From positions 1 through 24,697 of IMG/VR virus record IMGVR_UViG_3300040751_002124: DNA of 24,697 nt. One strand, written 5' to 3'. Made by a program: the position numbers and the translations under genes. The notes under the pieces are model-generated. The model was given only the letters and a program-made list of their open reading frames with translations, did no database searches and had not been told where the DNA came from. Below, one piece after another: positions 1-6,888 of this stretch (the first letter of the stretch is position 1; every line of letters starts with the position of its first letter). The DNA comes from a virus.

Positions 1-879
1 AAATCAATTAGTAGCAAATTATTTGAAGAATATTATAGATATTATTTTTATGACGGAAATAAGTTTAATATTAACGGTAGAAAAATAGACTTTGACCCAC
101 GAGATATGTATAGTGAACGTGTTCCTAGATACGGCATGGACGGCGCACCTATAAACCCATTTTTTAATGAAATAAAAATTTTCCAAATGAGTAGACAAAA
201 GTATAGAGCCTATACTTTAGTTAATCCAATAGTTCAACGGTGGCAACACGATAATGTAGAGTCAAGTGATGCCTCTGGCATGATGGAAAATTCTATGACA
301 GTAATATATGAAGGTGTATTATACAGCGAAGGTGATGTTACACTAGATTCTGATCCAGTAGGATTTGGCTCTCAAGAAACACTGTATGATACTTTTCCTA
401 GTCCTTTAGGTAATGAATTAAACTATCCGGATTTAGGAGAAGGCATTTTAGGAACTATACTTGGAGTCCTTAATCCTGCAACAAGAAATCAAACTTTTAG
501 TAATATTGCTAGCACAATATTCAATGAAGTAATTAATCCTAAACAGAGAGATCCTGGAGGATATCCTAATGTGTTCTTTCCTACTATAAGCACACAAGTT
601 ACTGCTAGTAGTTTAAATAATAATGCTTCACGTCCTTTAGATAGCGGCAGAATTATTCAAACACTAAATCAAAATCCATCAGCAATGAATAGTTTTGTAA
701 ACAGGGCAATTATGACAGGTAATGTAAGAGGATATAGTGTAAATAATTTCCAAGATTATCAGAGCCTGTCTCCAAACACTCAAAGTGCAATACAATCTGA
801 TTTACTTAAAAATGTTGCAGGCGGAGATAGAAGACTACAACAAATAGCAACACAAGCAATTAACGGAGCATCAAATTAA
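1..879 (+). CDS. Tail-tube-fold virion protein (gp54/gp48-like), 5' partial
   Basis: The frame is open from base 1 with no start codon, so the N-terminus lies outside the window; the first internal ATG is at 106. The segment around residues 55-110 of the visible part (IKIFQMSRQKYRAYTLVNP, then HDN, MENSMTVIYEGVLYSEG) has the pattern of the myovirus tail tube and tube-initiator fold. In that fold a 'YTLVNP' strand is followed by a polar turn and a 'MxVxYEGVxY' strand. The rest is Asn/Ser/Gln-rich and low in recognisable motifs. By analogy with T4 it would sit at the baseplate-tube junction (gp54 or gp48) rather than be the major tube protein, because it is longer than gp19. Its stop codon overlaps the next start by one base (TAATG), so the two are probably translated together. 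The family assignment rests on remembered pattern similarity; the exact T4 counterpart is uncertain. Confidence 0.5.
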   Translation, partial: KSISSKLFEEYYRYYFYDGNKFNINGRKIDFDPRDMYSERVPRYGMDGAPINPFFNEIKIFQMSRQKYRAYTLVNPIVQRWQHDNVESSDASGMMENSMTVIYEGVLYSEGDVTLDSDPVGFGSQETLYDTFPSPLGNELNYPDLGEGILGTILGVLNPATRNQTFSNIASTIFNEVINPKQRDPGGYPNVFFPTISTQVTASSLNNNASRPLDSGRIIQTLNQNPSAMNSFVNRAIMTGNVRGYSVNNFQDYQSLSPNTQSAIQSDLLKNVAGGDRRLQQIATQAINGASN

Positions 880-1340
880 TGGCAGTATCAAGTACATATA
901 CTCCTACAAAAAATGAAGATAGTGCAGATAAGACTAAACAATTTTTTGACAGATTTTATGATAAACCTGTCAATTACAATGCGAATGAAGTTGACGCTGT
1001 TATTGCATATTTTTTGAAAAGAGGTTTTGGCGAAGTAGCAGCTATTAATACAAGTGTTGTACTACTACAGCAAGCTAAACAAGATAAAATTAATGTTTAC
1101 AAATTAATAGATACACTTAAAGGTATTAACGATATACAATTAAGTAATATTGTAACACAAATTTTAAATGATAATAGAAACAAAACAAGCACTTTAGGAT
1201 TTAGAGTTCAGGACAGGGGAACATTATTAGAAAGACGCAATGTTATAATACCTAATGCACCTGAAGAAGAAATAATACAAGATCCGCCGATATCAGATTA
1301 CATACAACCTGGATATGTACAAAGAGGTTATGTAGAATAA
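879..1340 (+). CDS. Small conserved structural-module protein, function unknown
   Basis: 153 residues starting at the ATG that overlaps the preceding stop (TAATG). The N-terminal 30 residues are polar. Residues ~35-110 are predicted mostly helical (NEVDAVIAYFLKRGFGEVAA, then a VVLLQQAKQDKINVYKLIDTL helix and QLSNIVTQILNDNR). The tail is acidic and proline-containing. I recall similar proteins next to baseplate or tail genes in marine T4-like phages, where they are annotated as hypothetical or structural. There is no catalytic motif, signal peptide or membrane segment. Context, between a tail-tube-fold protein and a fibre-like protein, suggests a virion or baseplate assembly role, but this is inference from position only. 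Confidence 0.55.
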   Translation: MAVSSTYTPTKNEDSADKTKQFFDRFYDKPVNYNANEVDAVIAYFLKRGFGEVAAINTSVVLLQQAKQDKINVYKLIDTLKGINDIQLSNIVTQILNDNRNKTSTLGFRVQDRGTLLERRNVIIPNAPEEEIIQDPPISDYIQPGYVQRGYVE

Positions 1341-1352
1341 GAGAGATGTAAA

Positions 1353-2420
1353 ATGTCATTAGTTTTAAGATTAAACAAAGGAAGCCAACTTACTTTTGAA
1401 GAATTAGACGGCAACTTTCAAGAAATAGATTTAAGATTAACTACAGTCGAAGGCGCTGCAAATGTAGGTCCTATAGATTATGAAGATCTAATTAATACAC
1501 CTAATCTTTTTAGTGGATCTTATAATGACTTAACAGATAAACCTGTTTTATTCAGTGGGTCTTTTGCAGAACTATCGGGAAAGCCTAACACTTTAGACGG
1601 TTATGGAATAACTGACGCAGCAACAGCTGATCAAGGATCAAATGCAGATGCAGCATTTGGTTGGGGCAATCATGCAAATGCAGGATATCTTACAGCAGCA
1701 ACAAGAATAGAAGACCTAGCAAATGTAAGTGGTACAGAGCCTTTATTAAATCAAGTTTTAAAATGGAATGGATTTGCTTGGGAGCCAGCAAATGATGCAG
1801 AGGGCGCAGGTGCCGGCGGCGGCGTTGATCTAACTGCTTTTAGTGTAACTTCTGCATTGCCAAGCGGAAACGGAAGTCTGTTTTATAATAATCTTAATGG
1901 TACATTTACATTTACACCACCTGATTTATCACCTTTTTTAACAAGCGTTTCGTTCAATCAGCTTACATCTACACCTACAACAATTGCAGGATATGGAATT
2001 ACTGATGCGTTTGATGGAGCATTTGCAAGTTTAAGTGCTACACCTACTACACTTACAGGTTACGGTATCACCGACGGACTTGAAGCAATTGCGTTAGGTG
2101 ATTTTGATTTTTCTGGAACAACAATAGATACAGCAGGAAGTGCGCAAATTGCAATTACGCCTGATGTAGTGTTTAACGGAGCAGTGTCTTTTACTACACT
2201 ACAATCAACCGGTGTAGGTCCGCTTACTTTAGATAGTGCAAGCAATATTGAATTAACAGCAGCAGACAGTGTTGTAGTAACCGACGGGTTATTTAGAATT
2301 GCAAGATTATCAGCAGCAGCTATTTCTGGATTGACTCCTGTCAACGGTGAAATGGTTTATAACACTGATACTAACAAATTTCAAGGATATGCTAACGGCG
2401 CTTGGGTTGATTTACACTAG
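1353..2420 (+). CDS. Fibre-like structural protein with YGITDA repeats
   Basis: 355 residues. The N-terminus (RLNKGSQLTFEELDGNFQEI) resembles the anchoring segment of many marine phage fibre and structural proteins. The body has the repetitive units typical of tail fibres: 'DLINTPNLFSG', 'DLTDKPVLFSG' and 'ELSGKP' turns followed by G-Y-G-I-T-D at three places (DNA near 1600, 1993 and 2060), plus a glycine-rich linker around residues 150-157. The C-terminus (GEMVYNTDTNKFQGYANGAW) is a common end module of marine phage fibre-like proteins. Such repeats usually form trimeric beta-structured shafts. It lies just upstream of gp4, an unusual place for a receptor-binding fibre, so it may be a baseplate or head-associated fibre. 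No chaperone or intramolecular protease domain is visible. Confidence 0.7.
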   Translation: MSLVLRLNKGSQLTFEELDGNFQEIDLRLTTVEGAANVGPIDYEDLINTPNLFSGSYNDLTDKPVLFSGSFAELSGKPNTLDGYGITDAATADQGSNADAAFGWGNHANAGYLTAATRIEDLANVSGTEPLLNQVLKWNGFAWEPANDAEGAGAGGGVDLTAFSVTSALPSGNGSLFYNNLNGTFTFTPPDLSPFLTSVSFNQLTSTPTTIAGYGITDAFDGAFASLSATPTTLTGYGITDGLEAIALGDFDFSGTTIDTAGSAQIAITPDVVFNGAVSFTTLQSTGVGPLTLDSASNIELTAADSVVVTDGLFRIARLSAAAISGLTPVNGEMVYNTDTNKFQGYANGAWVDLH

Positions 2421-2428
2421 GAGCAAAC

Positions 2429-2866
2429 ATGGGTCGTTTTGCTCAAGGAAAGTTTAACCTTAAAAATCCTGACAAATATGTAGGAAATAAAACACCAACT
2501 TATAGAAGCGGTTGGGAATTTACTTTTATGAAGTTTTGTGATGAACATCCTGCAATAGCACAGTGGGCAAGTGAAGCTGTAAGAATCCCATACAGACATC
2601 CTTTTACAGGTAAACATACTATCTATGTGCCAGACTTTTTTATTGTATATGCAGACAAAAATGGTAAACAACGAGTCGAATTAATAGAAGTAAAACCTTC
2701 TAATCAAACTAATAAAGAAAAACTTGGAAAAAGTAGATCGAATCAAGCACATTGGGTTGTTAATCAAGCAAAATGGGAAGCAGCAAGAGCTTGGGCAAAA
2801 CAAAAAGGTATATTATTTAGAATAGTAACGGAAGAAGATATATTCCATACCGGTGCTAGACGATAA
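2429..2866 (+). CDS. 4: Head completion protein gp4-like (TnsA-type nuclease fold)
   Basis: 145 residues, close to the ~150 of T4 gp4. The N-terminal GRFAQGKFNLKNPDKYVGN and 'YRSGWE' follow the gp4 pattern. A PD-(D/E)XK nuclease core of the TnsA kind is readable: Glu30 in SGWE, Asp69 in YVPDFF, and Glu87-x-Lys89 in LIEVKP, then a 'NQAKWEAARAWA' helix and a C-terminal 'FRIVTEEDIF' strand-helix. In T4, gp4 acts with gp50/gp65 in the head after packaging, preparing it for tail joining. The start is supported by an AGGAG ribosome-binding site at 2419-2423, just before the ATG. Immediately downstream lies gp16, so head completion and packaging genes are side by side. Confidence 0.85.
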   Translation: MGRFAQGKFNLKNPDKYVGNKTPTYRSGWEFTFMKFCDEHPAIAQWASEAVRIPYRHPFTGKHTIYVPDFFIVYADKNGKQRVELIEVKPSNQTNKEKLGKSRSNQAHWVVNQAKWEAARAWAKQKGILFRIVTEEDIFHTGARR

Positions 2867-2869
2867 ATA
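2862..2869 (+). promoter_or_regulatory. T4-late-type promoter box GATAAATA
   Basis: GATAAATA overlaps the stop codon of the gp4-like gene and matches the TATAAATA late consensus of T4-like phages at seven of eight bases. The predicted start point, about six bases past the box, leaves an ~8-base leader before the gp16 ATG at 2883. The box uses a stop codon in an AT-rich genome, so chance occurrence is possible. Confidence 0.45.
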
Positions 2870-2882
2870 ATACTAGCATATA

Positions 2883-3401
2883 ATGGACAAACCCATGACT
2901 AAAAAATTAGAAGACTTATTAAACTTGCCAGAAGGCAAAGAGATAGTAGAAAAAGCAGAACAGCAAGAATCTGAACAAAAAGAATATGAAATAACTGAGC
3001 AAGAAAAAACTTTTAGAGATATGGCTGAATTTGACAAGATTAGTGCAGCGTTACCTGCTGTAAAAGGTCTTGGTGAAATGGCAGACAAAGAACTAAATGA
3101 AGTTGCTGACAAAGCTATGCAAGCATACGAAGATTTAATGGACTTGGGCATGAATGTAGAAAGTCGTTACAGTGGCAGAGTTTTTGAAGTTGCAGGAGGA
3201 ATGCTTAAAACAGGCTTAGACGCTAAAGTTGCAAAACTAGATAAAAAACTTAAAATGGTCGAACTGCAACTTAAAAAAGAAAAGATGGATCGAGATAGTG
3301 GAGCATCAGATGATGAAGGCATGATCAACGGAGAAGGTTATGTTGTCACTGACAGAAACAGTCTCTTGGAGCGCCTTAAAGGTATAGATAAAGATAAATA
3401 A
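2883..3401 (+). CDS. 16: Terminase small subunit gp16
   Basis: 172 residues, near the 164 of T4 gp16. The protein is highly charged and helical. Residues ~1-40 are acidic coil. The central part contains 'NEVADKAMQAYEDLMDLG', followed by the segment MNVESRYSGRVFEVAGGMLK and a long coiled 'KVAKLDKKLKMVELQLKKEK' helix. That arrangement (helix, 'RxFEVxxxML', then coiled coil) is characteristic of marine T4-like gp16 proteins. In T4 the small subunit forms rings that recognise DNA and regulate gp17. The start is ambiguous: ATG at 2883 (used here) or the in-frame ATG at 2895; neither has a convincing ribosome-binding site. It is separated from gp17 by two hypothetical genes, a terminator and an oxygenase-like gene, unlike the adjacent 16-17 pair in T4. 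Confidence 0.8.
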   Translation: MDKPMTKKLEDLLNLPEGKEIVEKAEQQESEQKEYEITEQEKTFRDMAEFDKISAALPAVKGLGEMADKELNEVADKAMQAYEDLMDLGMNVESRYSGRVFEVAGGMLKTGLDAKVAKLDKKLKMVELQLKKEKMDRDSGASDDEGMINGEGYVVTDRNSLLERLKGIDKDK

Positions 3402-3426
3402 CATATATAGATAAGGTCATTGCGCA

Positions 3427-3984
3427 ATGAGATCATTTACAGAAATATTAAACGAATCTAAAAAAACATACCCATTTAAAATTGGTGTGGCAGGTGAACT
3501 ACCTGAAGGATTTGCAGACAAGTTAGAAACATCTTTAAAAAAATATGATGTAGCAAAAATGTCAGCAGGTAAAAAAACACCTATTCAGGAACGTCCTTTA
3601 GACTTTCCACAGCTACAAAATATGGAAGTAACATATTTTGAAGTAGAAGTAAACTATCCTACTACTCCACAAGTAATGCAAGAATATGTTGGTGCTTGCT
3701 GCCATATTCCGCAAAGTCATGTAATTGTGCGTGGAGCAAATGATCCTAGAGAAGAATATCAAGCCGAAAAAGATGATAAACCTTATGAAGCAATGTTAAC
3801 AACAGAAGATATGGGCGGTGAAACTGCACAAGAATCTGTAGGTAACAATAGAGTAATGGATCTCTTAAAAGAACTTGAAAAGGCACGTAAAGAAAGAGAT
3901 AACGATCCTATGGAAGGCGCACCTGTAGGCGAGTCAAAAGACATTGACGATAGCGAAAATGCAAAATCACCGATAGGGAGTTAA
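3427..3984 (+). CDS. Conserved phage protein downstream of gp16, function unknown
   Basis: 185 residues. It begins MRSFTEILNESKK, a short N-terminal pattern (M-x-S-F-x-x-x-L-x-E) that I recall on many marine T4-like virion proteins. Residues ~15-105 look like a compact alpha/beta domain (KIGVAGELPEGFADKLE, MEVTYFEVEVNYPTTPQVMQ, GACCHIPQSHVIVRGAND). The C-terminal 80 residues are highly charged and probably disordered. There is an unusual Cys-Cys pair in GACCHIP. An AAGG ribosome-binding site lies about ten bases upstream. The next gene starts two bases after the stop. I do not recognise a function; position between gp16 and gp17 suggests an assembly or packaging-related role. Confidence 0.6.
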   Translation: MRSFTEILNESKKTYPFKIGVAGELPEGFADKLETSLKKYDVAKMSAGKKTPIQERPLDFPQLQNMEVTYFEVEVNYPTTPQVMQEYVGACCHIPQSHVIVRGANDPREEYQAEKDDKPYEAMLTTEDMGGETAQESVGNNRVMDLLKELEKARKERDNDPMEGAPVGESKDIDDSENAKSPIGS

Positions 3985-3986
3985 TT

Positions 3987-4598
3987 ATGTCGCAAATGAA
4001 AAAACTTTTAGAGTCATTAGATCAATTACAAGAATGTCCTCCAGAAATGGCAGAAGGACCAGGAATGGCTCCAGCACCAATGGATCAAGGTAATCCAGTA
4101 ACAATGAATATTAATATGAATGCATCAGGTAAAGATCATGTTGCTGATCTTATTGATATGATGAAAAATGCAGGACTAGGCGATGCAAAGCCAGCAGCAG
4201 ATGCAATGATGCCGATGCGTCAAGACATGGAGCGTTTAGCAGCAATGATGGACGAACCAGGCGACGAAGATCCAAACGAAGAATTAGAACCTGTAGAAGA
4301 CGAAGTTGAAGAATACGCTAATTCGCCAGACGGTGTTGAAGGTGATCCAGAATATTCAGATCATGAAAAAATGACACGTGATCTAAGTGGTGGTATTAAC
4401 CGTGAGAAAAAATCATTTAAAGCAGCACAGCGCGGTGACAATGCTATGGCTGTAGAAGCTATTAAAGCACAATTAATGGCCGCTCTACAAGAAAAGAAAG
4501 CAAAGCCAGACTTTTTAGATATGGACGGTGACGGCGACAAGAAAGAGCCAATGAAAAAAGCCATTAAAGATAAAAAGTCTATGGCTAAGAAAAAATAA
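3987..4598 (+). CDS. Acidic low-complexity phage protein with DMDGDGDKKEP module
   Basis: 203 residues, strongly acidic and methionine-rich through residues ~1-130 (runs such as PMDQGNPVTMNINMNASG and GDEDPNEELEPVEDEVEEYA), ending in a lysine-rich tail. Near the C-terminus is KPDFLDMDGDGDKKEPMKKA. It has the alternating Asp/Gly pattern of calcium-binding loops, although the canonical EF-hand position-12 Glu is not in register. I recall this module at the C-terminus of several unrelated-looking marine phage proteins, so it may be a mobile tag rather than an enzyme domain. A GGGAG ribosome-binding site at 3976-3980 supports the start. It is the last gene before a strong terminator. The composition suggests an internal head or scaffold-associated protein, but this is inference. 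Confidence 0.6.
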   Translation: MSQMKKLLESLDQLQECPPEMAEGPGMAPAPMDQGNPVTMNINMNASGKDHVADLIDMMKNAGLGDAKPAADAMMPMRQDMERLAAMMDEPGDEDPNEELEPVEDEVEEYANSPDGVEGDPEYSDHEKMTRDLSGGINREKKSFKAAQRGDNAMAVEAIKAQLMAALQEKKAKPDFLDMDGDGDKKEPMKKAIKDKKSMAKKK

Positions 4599-4618
4599 AA
4601 CATTCCCCCCAGAAAATC

Positions 4619-4645
4619 AATAGCGTCTTCGGACGCTATTTTTTT
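4619..4645 (+). terminator. Rho-independent terminator with UUCG tetraloop
   Basis: A perfect 9-bp stem (AATAGCGTC at 4619-4627 with GACGCTATT at 4632-4640) closes a TTCG loop, an exceptionally stable tetraloop, and runs directly into a T tract to 4645. It lies 21 bases after the preceding stop and just before the late-type box of the next gene. It therefore separates the gp4-gp16 unit from the oxygenase-gp17 unit. Confidence 0.95.
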
Positions 4646-4646
4646 G

Positions 4647-4660
4647 GTTAAATATCTTTA
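4647..4660 (+). promoter_or_regulatory. Late-type promoter TTAAATATCTTTA abutting an ATG
   Basis: GTTAAATA at 4647-4654 matches the last six bases of the T4 late box. The 12-mer TAAATATCTTTA (4649-4660) recurs exactly at 14519-14530. Six bases past the box is A4660, the first base of the next start codon, so transcripts would be leaderless. It lies just after the terminator at 4619-4645, which fits a new transcription unit. Confidence 0.6.
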
Positions 4661-5277
4661 TGTTAGTAAATTTTCCACACAATCCGGGGTATCTATTACA
4701 CCAACTTACAGAACAAGAGTTAGAACCTATATGGAAGGAAGTTAATTGCTTTCCTGAATCAGGTAGTGATCCTAGTTTGCATAAACTGGATAAAACTTTC
4801 TATCTTACAGATAGCCATACTTACATAGAAAATCTTTTAGAACCTTATATGGCAGAATATATTGACGGATTCCGATACGGATGGCATCTTGAAAACGCAA
4901 ATGTAAGTAGACAATTAAAGCTTACTGAAACTTGGGTAACTTTTCAAAAAAGTAATGACTTCAATGCACTTCATAATCACCGAGGACAACTTAGTTTTGT
5001 TATATGGTTGAAAATACCATACATATTTGAGCAAGAACGCTCAGTAAAAAATAAATCACAATTAGATTCAGGATCTAAGAATTTTCATGGAGATTTTGAA
5101 TTTCAATGGATAGATTCGATTGGTACACTTCGCAGCCATAGTGTTGGTGCTGACAAAAGACTCGAAGGACATCTTTGTATTTTTTCTTCTAGCCTACATC
5201 ACCAAGTATTTCCGTATTACTCTACTGAGGATACTCGCATATCTATTTCAGGAAACTGGGCATTTAAAACCGATTAA
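4660..5277 (+). CDS. 2OG-Fe(II) oxygenase-like protein
   Basis: 205 residues. The core matches the double-stranded beta-helix of 2-oxoglutarate/Fe(II) dioxygenases as seen in phage members. There is an iron-site segment 'FNALHNHRGQLSFVIWLKIP' with His105 and His107, a distal His in 'SSSLHHQVFPYY' (His180/181), and a 2OG-binding Arg193 in 'TRISISGNW'. The usual HxD/E motif reads HxH here, as in the 2OG-FeII_Oxy_5-type proteins common in marine phages, so catalytic activity should not be assumed. The substrate is unknown; proposed roles for phage relatives include hydroxylation of protein or nucleic acid. It lies between a terminator and the large terminase gene. No ribosome-binding site precedes the ATG, consistent with a leaderless message. 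Confidence 0.75.
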   Translation: MLVNFPHNPGYLLHQLTEQELEPIWKEVNCFPESGSDPSLHKLDKTFYLTDSHTYIENLLEPYMAEYIDGFRYGWHLENANVSRQLKLTETWVTFQKSNDFNALHNHRGQLSFVIWLKIPYIFEQERSVKNKSQLDSGSKNFHGDFEFQWIDSIGTLRSHSVGADKRLEGHLCIFSSSLHHQVFPYYSTEDTRISISGNWAFKTD

Positions 5278-5297
5278 TTTTGTGGATAAGTAATTAT

Positions 5298-6878
5298 ATG
5301 TCAAAGAGTTTAGATGGTGTATTAACCAAAAAAGCAAATACAAAAGAAACATATACAGAACAGCAAATACAGGATCTAATGCTGTGCATGGATCCTGACG
5401 AAGGATACTTGCATTTTGCTAGACATTTTGCATTTATTCAGCATCCTGTAAAAGGTAAATTATTGTTTGATCCTTATGAGTACCAATTGCGTTTAATGCA
5501 CAGTTATCATAATTATAGATTTAATATTAATATGATGCCACGACAAACAGGTAAAACAACCTGTGCTGCTATCTACCTTGCATGGTATGCTATGTTTAAT
5601 CCTGATCAAACTATTCTTATTGCTGCACACAAATACACAGGTGCGCAAGAAATTATGGCACGTATAAGATTTGTGTATGAAACCTGTCCAGATCATATTA
5701 GGGCAGGTGTTACAAGTTACAATAAAGGTAGCATAGAGTTTGAGAATGGTAGTAGAATTGTAAGTCAAACAACAACGGGCAACACAGGACGTGGTATGAG
5801 TATTTCGTTACTATACTGTGACGAGTTTGCGTTTGTGCAACCTAACATTGCGGAAGAGTTTTGGACTTCAATATCACCTACACTAGCAACAGGTGGTCGT
5901 GCTATTATTACAAGTACACCAAATAGTGATGAAGATACATTTGCTACTATTTGGAAACAAGCAGAAGACAAGTTTGATGATCACGGAAATGAACAAGAAA
6001 TAGGGCGTAACGGATTTCATGCTTTTAGAGCTCATTGGAATGAACATCCAGACAGAGACGAAGAATGGAAATCTGACGAGATAGGTCGTATTGGCGAAGA
6101 AAAGTTCCGTCGTGAATACGGCTGTGAATTCTTAGTATTTGACGAAACTCTTATTAATTCAATCAAACTGTCAGCAATGGAGGGCGGAAATCCTATATTA
6201 AATATGGGGCAAACACGCTGGTACAAAAAACCAACCAGTCAGTATACATATTGTATTGCACTAGATCCGAGTATGGGCACAGGCGGCGATTATTCAGCAA
6301 TACAAGTATTTGAATTGCCAACATATGAACAAGTAGCAGAATGGCAGCATAATCAAACTGCTATACCAGGACAGATTAGAGTTTTATCTGACATTTGTAA
6401 ATACATTGAACAAGAAACTAGAAATCCTACAGGTATATATTGGAGTGTAGAAAACAATGGCCTGGGAGAAGCCGCACTTATTGTTATCAATGACTTTGGG
6501 GAAGAAAACATTCCTGGTCTGTTCGTTAGCGAACCCATACGTAAAGGACATGTTAGAAAGTTCCGCAAAGGATTCAACACAACCCACAGCACCAAAGTTA
6601 CAGCTTGTTCCAGACTCAAAACAATGATTGAAAATGATAAAATGGTTGTGCATTCAAAACCATTTATATCAGAATTAAAAGGATTTGTTGCAACTGGATC
6701 TAGTTATCAAGCAAAGTCAGGAATGACCGACGATTTAATCAGTGCAACACTACTTGCTATAAGAATGATGAGTGTGTTAAAAGATTGGGATCCTAGAGTT
6801 TATAATACGTTTACTCAAGCAGAAGATCTTGAAGATTATGAAGCTCCAATGCCTATCTTTATTAGCAGCAACTATTGA
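5298..6878 (+). CDS. 17: Terminase large subunit gp17
   Basis: 526 residues from the ATG at 5298; an in-frame TTG at 5280 lacks support. It is the packaging motor: an N-terminal ATPase drives DNA translocation and a C-terminal nuclease cuts the concatemer. ATPase motifs: Walker A PRQTGKTT (residues ~81-88), Walker B SLLYCDEFAF (~170-179) with the Asp-Glu pair, and coupling motif TSTPN (~205-209). RNase-H-fold nuclease acidic residues: Asp323 in ALDPSMGTGGDYSA, Glu385 in VENNGLG and Asp478/479 in MTDDLISAT. All match the T4 gp17 order. The length is shorter than the 610 of T4, mainly at the N-terminus, as in other marine T4-like phages. The gene is intact and its stop abuts the late box of the next gene. 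Confidence 0.97.
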   Translation: MSKSLDGVLTKKANTKETYTEQQIQDLMLCMDPDEGYLHFARHFAFIQHPVKGKLLFDPYEYQLRLMHSYHNYRFNINMMPRQTGKTTCAAIYLAWYAMFNPDQTILIAAHKYTGAQEIMARIRFVYETCPDHIRAGVTSYNKGSIEFENGSRIVSQTTTGNTGRGMSISLLYCDEFAFVQPNIAEEFWTSISPTLATGGRAIITSTPNSDEDTFATIWKQAEDKFDDHGNEQEIGRNGFHAFRAHWNEHPDRDEEWKSDEIGRIGEEKFRREYGCEFLVFDETLINSIKLSAMEGGNPILNMGQTRWYKKPTSQYTYCIALDPSMGTGGDYSAIQVFELPTYEQVAEWQHNQTAIPGQIRVLSDICKYIEQETRNPTGIYWSVENNGLGEAALIVINDFGEENIPGLFVSEPIRKGHVRKFRKGFNTTHSTKVTACSRLKTMIENDKMVVHSKPFISELKGFVATGSSYQAKSGMTDDLISATLLAIRMMSVLKDWDPRVYNTFTQAEDLEDYEAPMPIFISSNY

Positions 6879-6884
6879 TAAATA
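6877..6884 (+). promoter_or_regulatory. T4-late-type promoter box GATAAATA abutting an ATG
   Basis: GATAAATA begins at the second base of the gp17 stop codon (TGA) and is followed by CAAT and then ATG at 6889. The expected start point, about six bases after the box, falls at or next to the A of the start codon, so the message for the next gene would be essentially leaderless. No ribosome-binding site is seen. Confidence 0.5.
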
Positions 6885-6888
6885 CAAT

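Noticed and set aside
1590-2070. YGITDA-encoding repeats considered as a CRISPR or recombination repeat array
   Set aside because: The DNA copies differ at third codon positions and are unevenly spaced, as expected of protein repeats in a fibre shaft.
2060-2344. Open frame on the minus strand opposite the fibre-like gene
   Set aside because: Low-complexity translation with no motif, no ribosome-binding site, and fully inside a convincing plus-strand gene.
2873-3151. Minus-strand frame opposite gp16
   Set aside because: Ser/Ile-rich shadow of a charged helical gene; gp16 assignment is strong and no promoter supports the reverse strand.
6829-6888. Upstream ATG start for the 697-residue protein
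   Set aside because: It would overlap the end of gp17 by 50 bases; the ATG at 6889 follows the stop and a late box.
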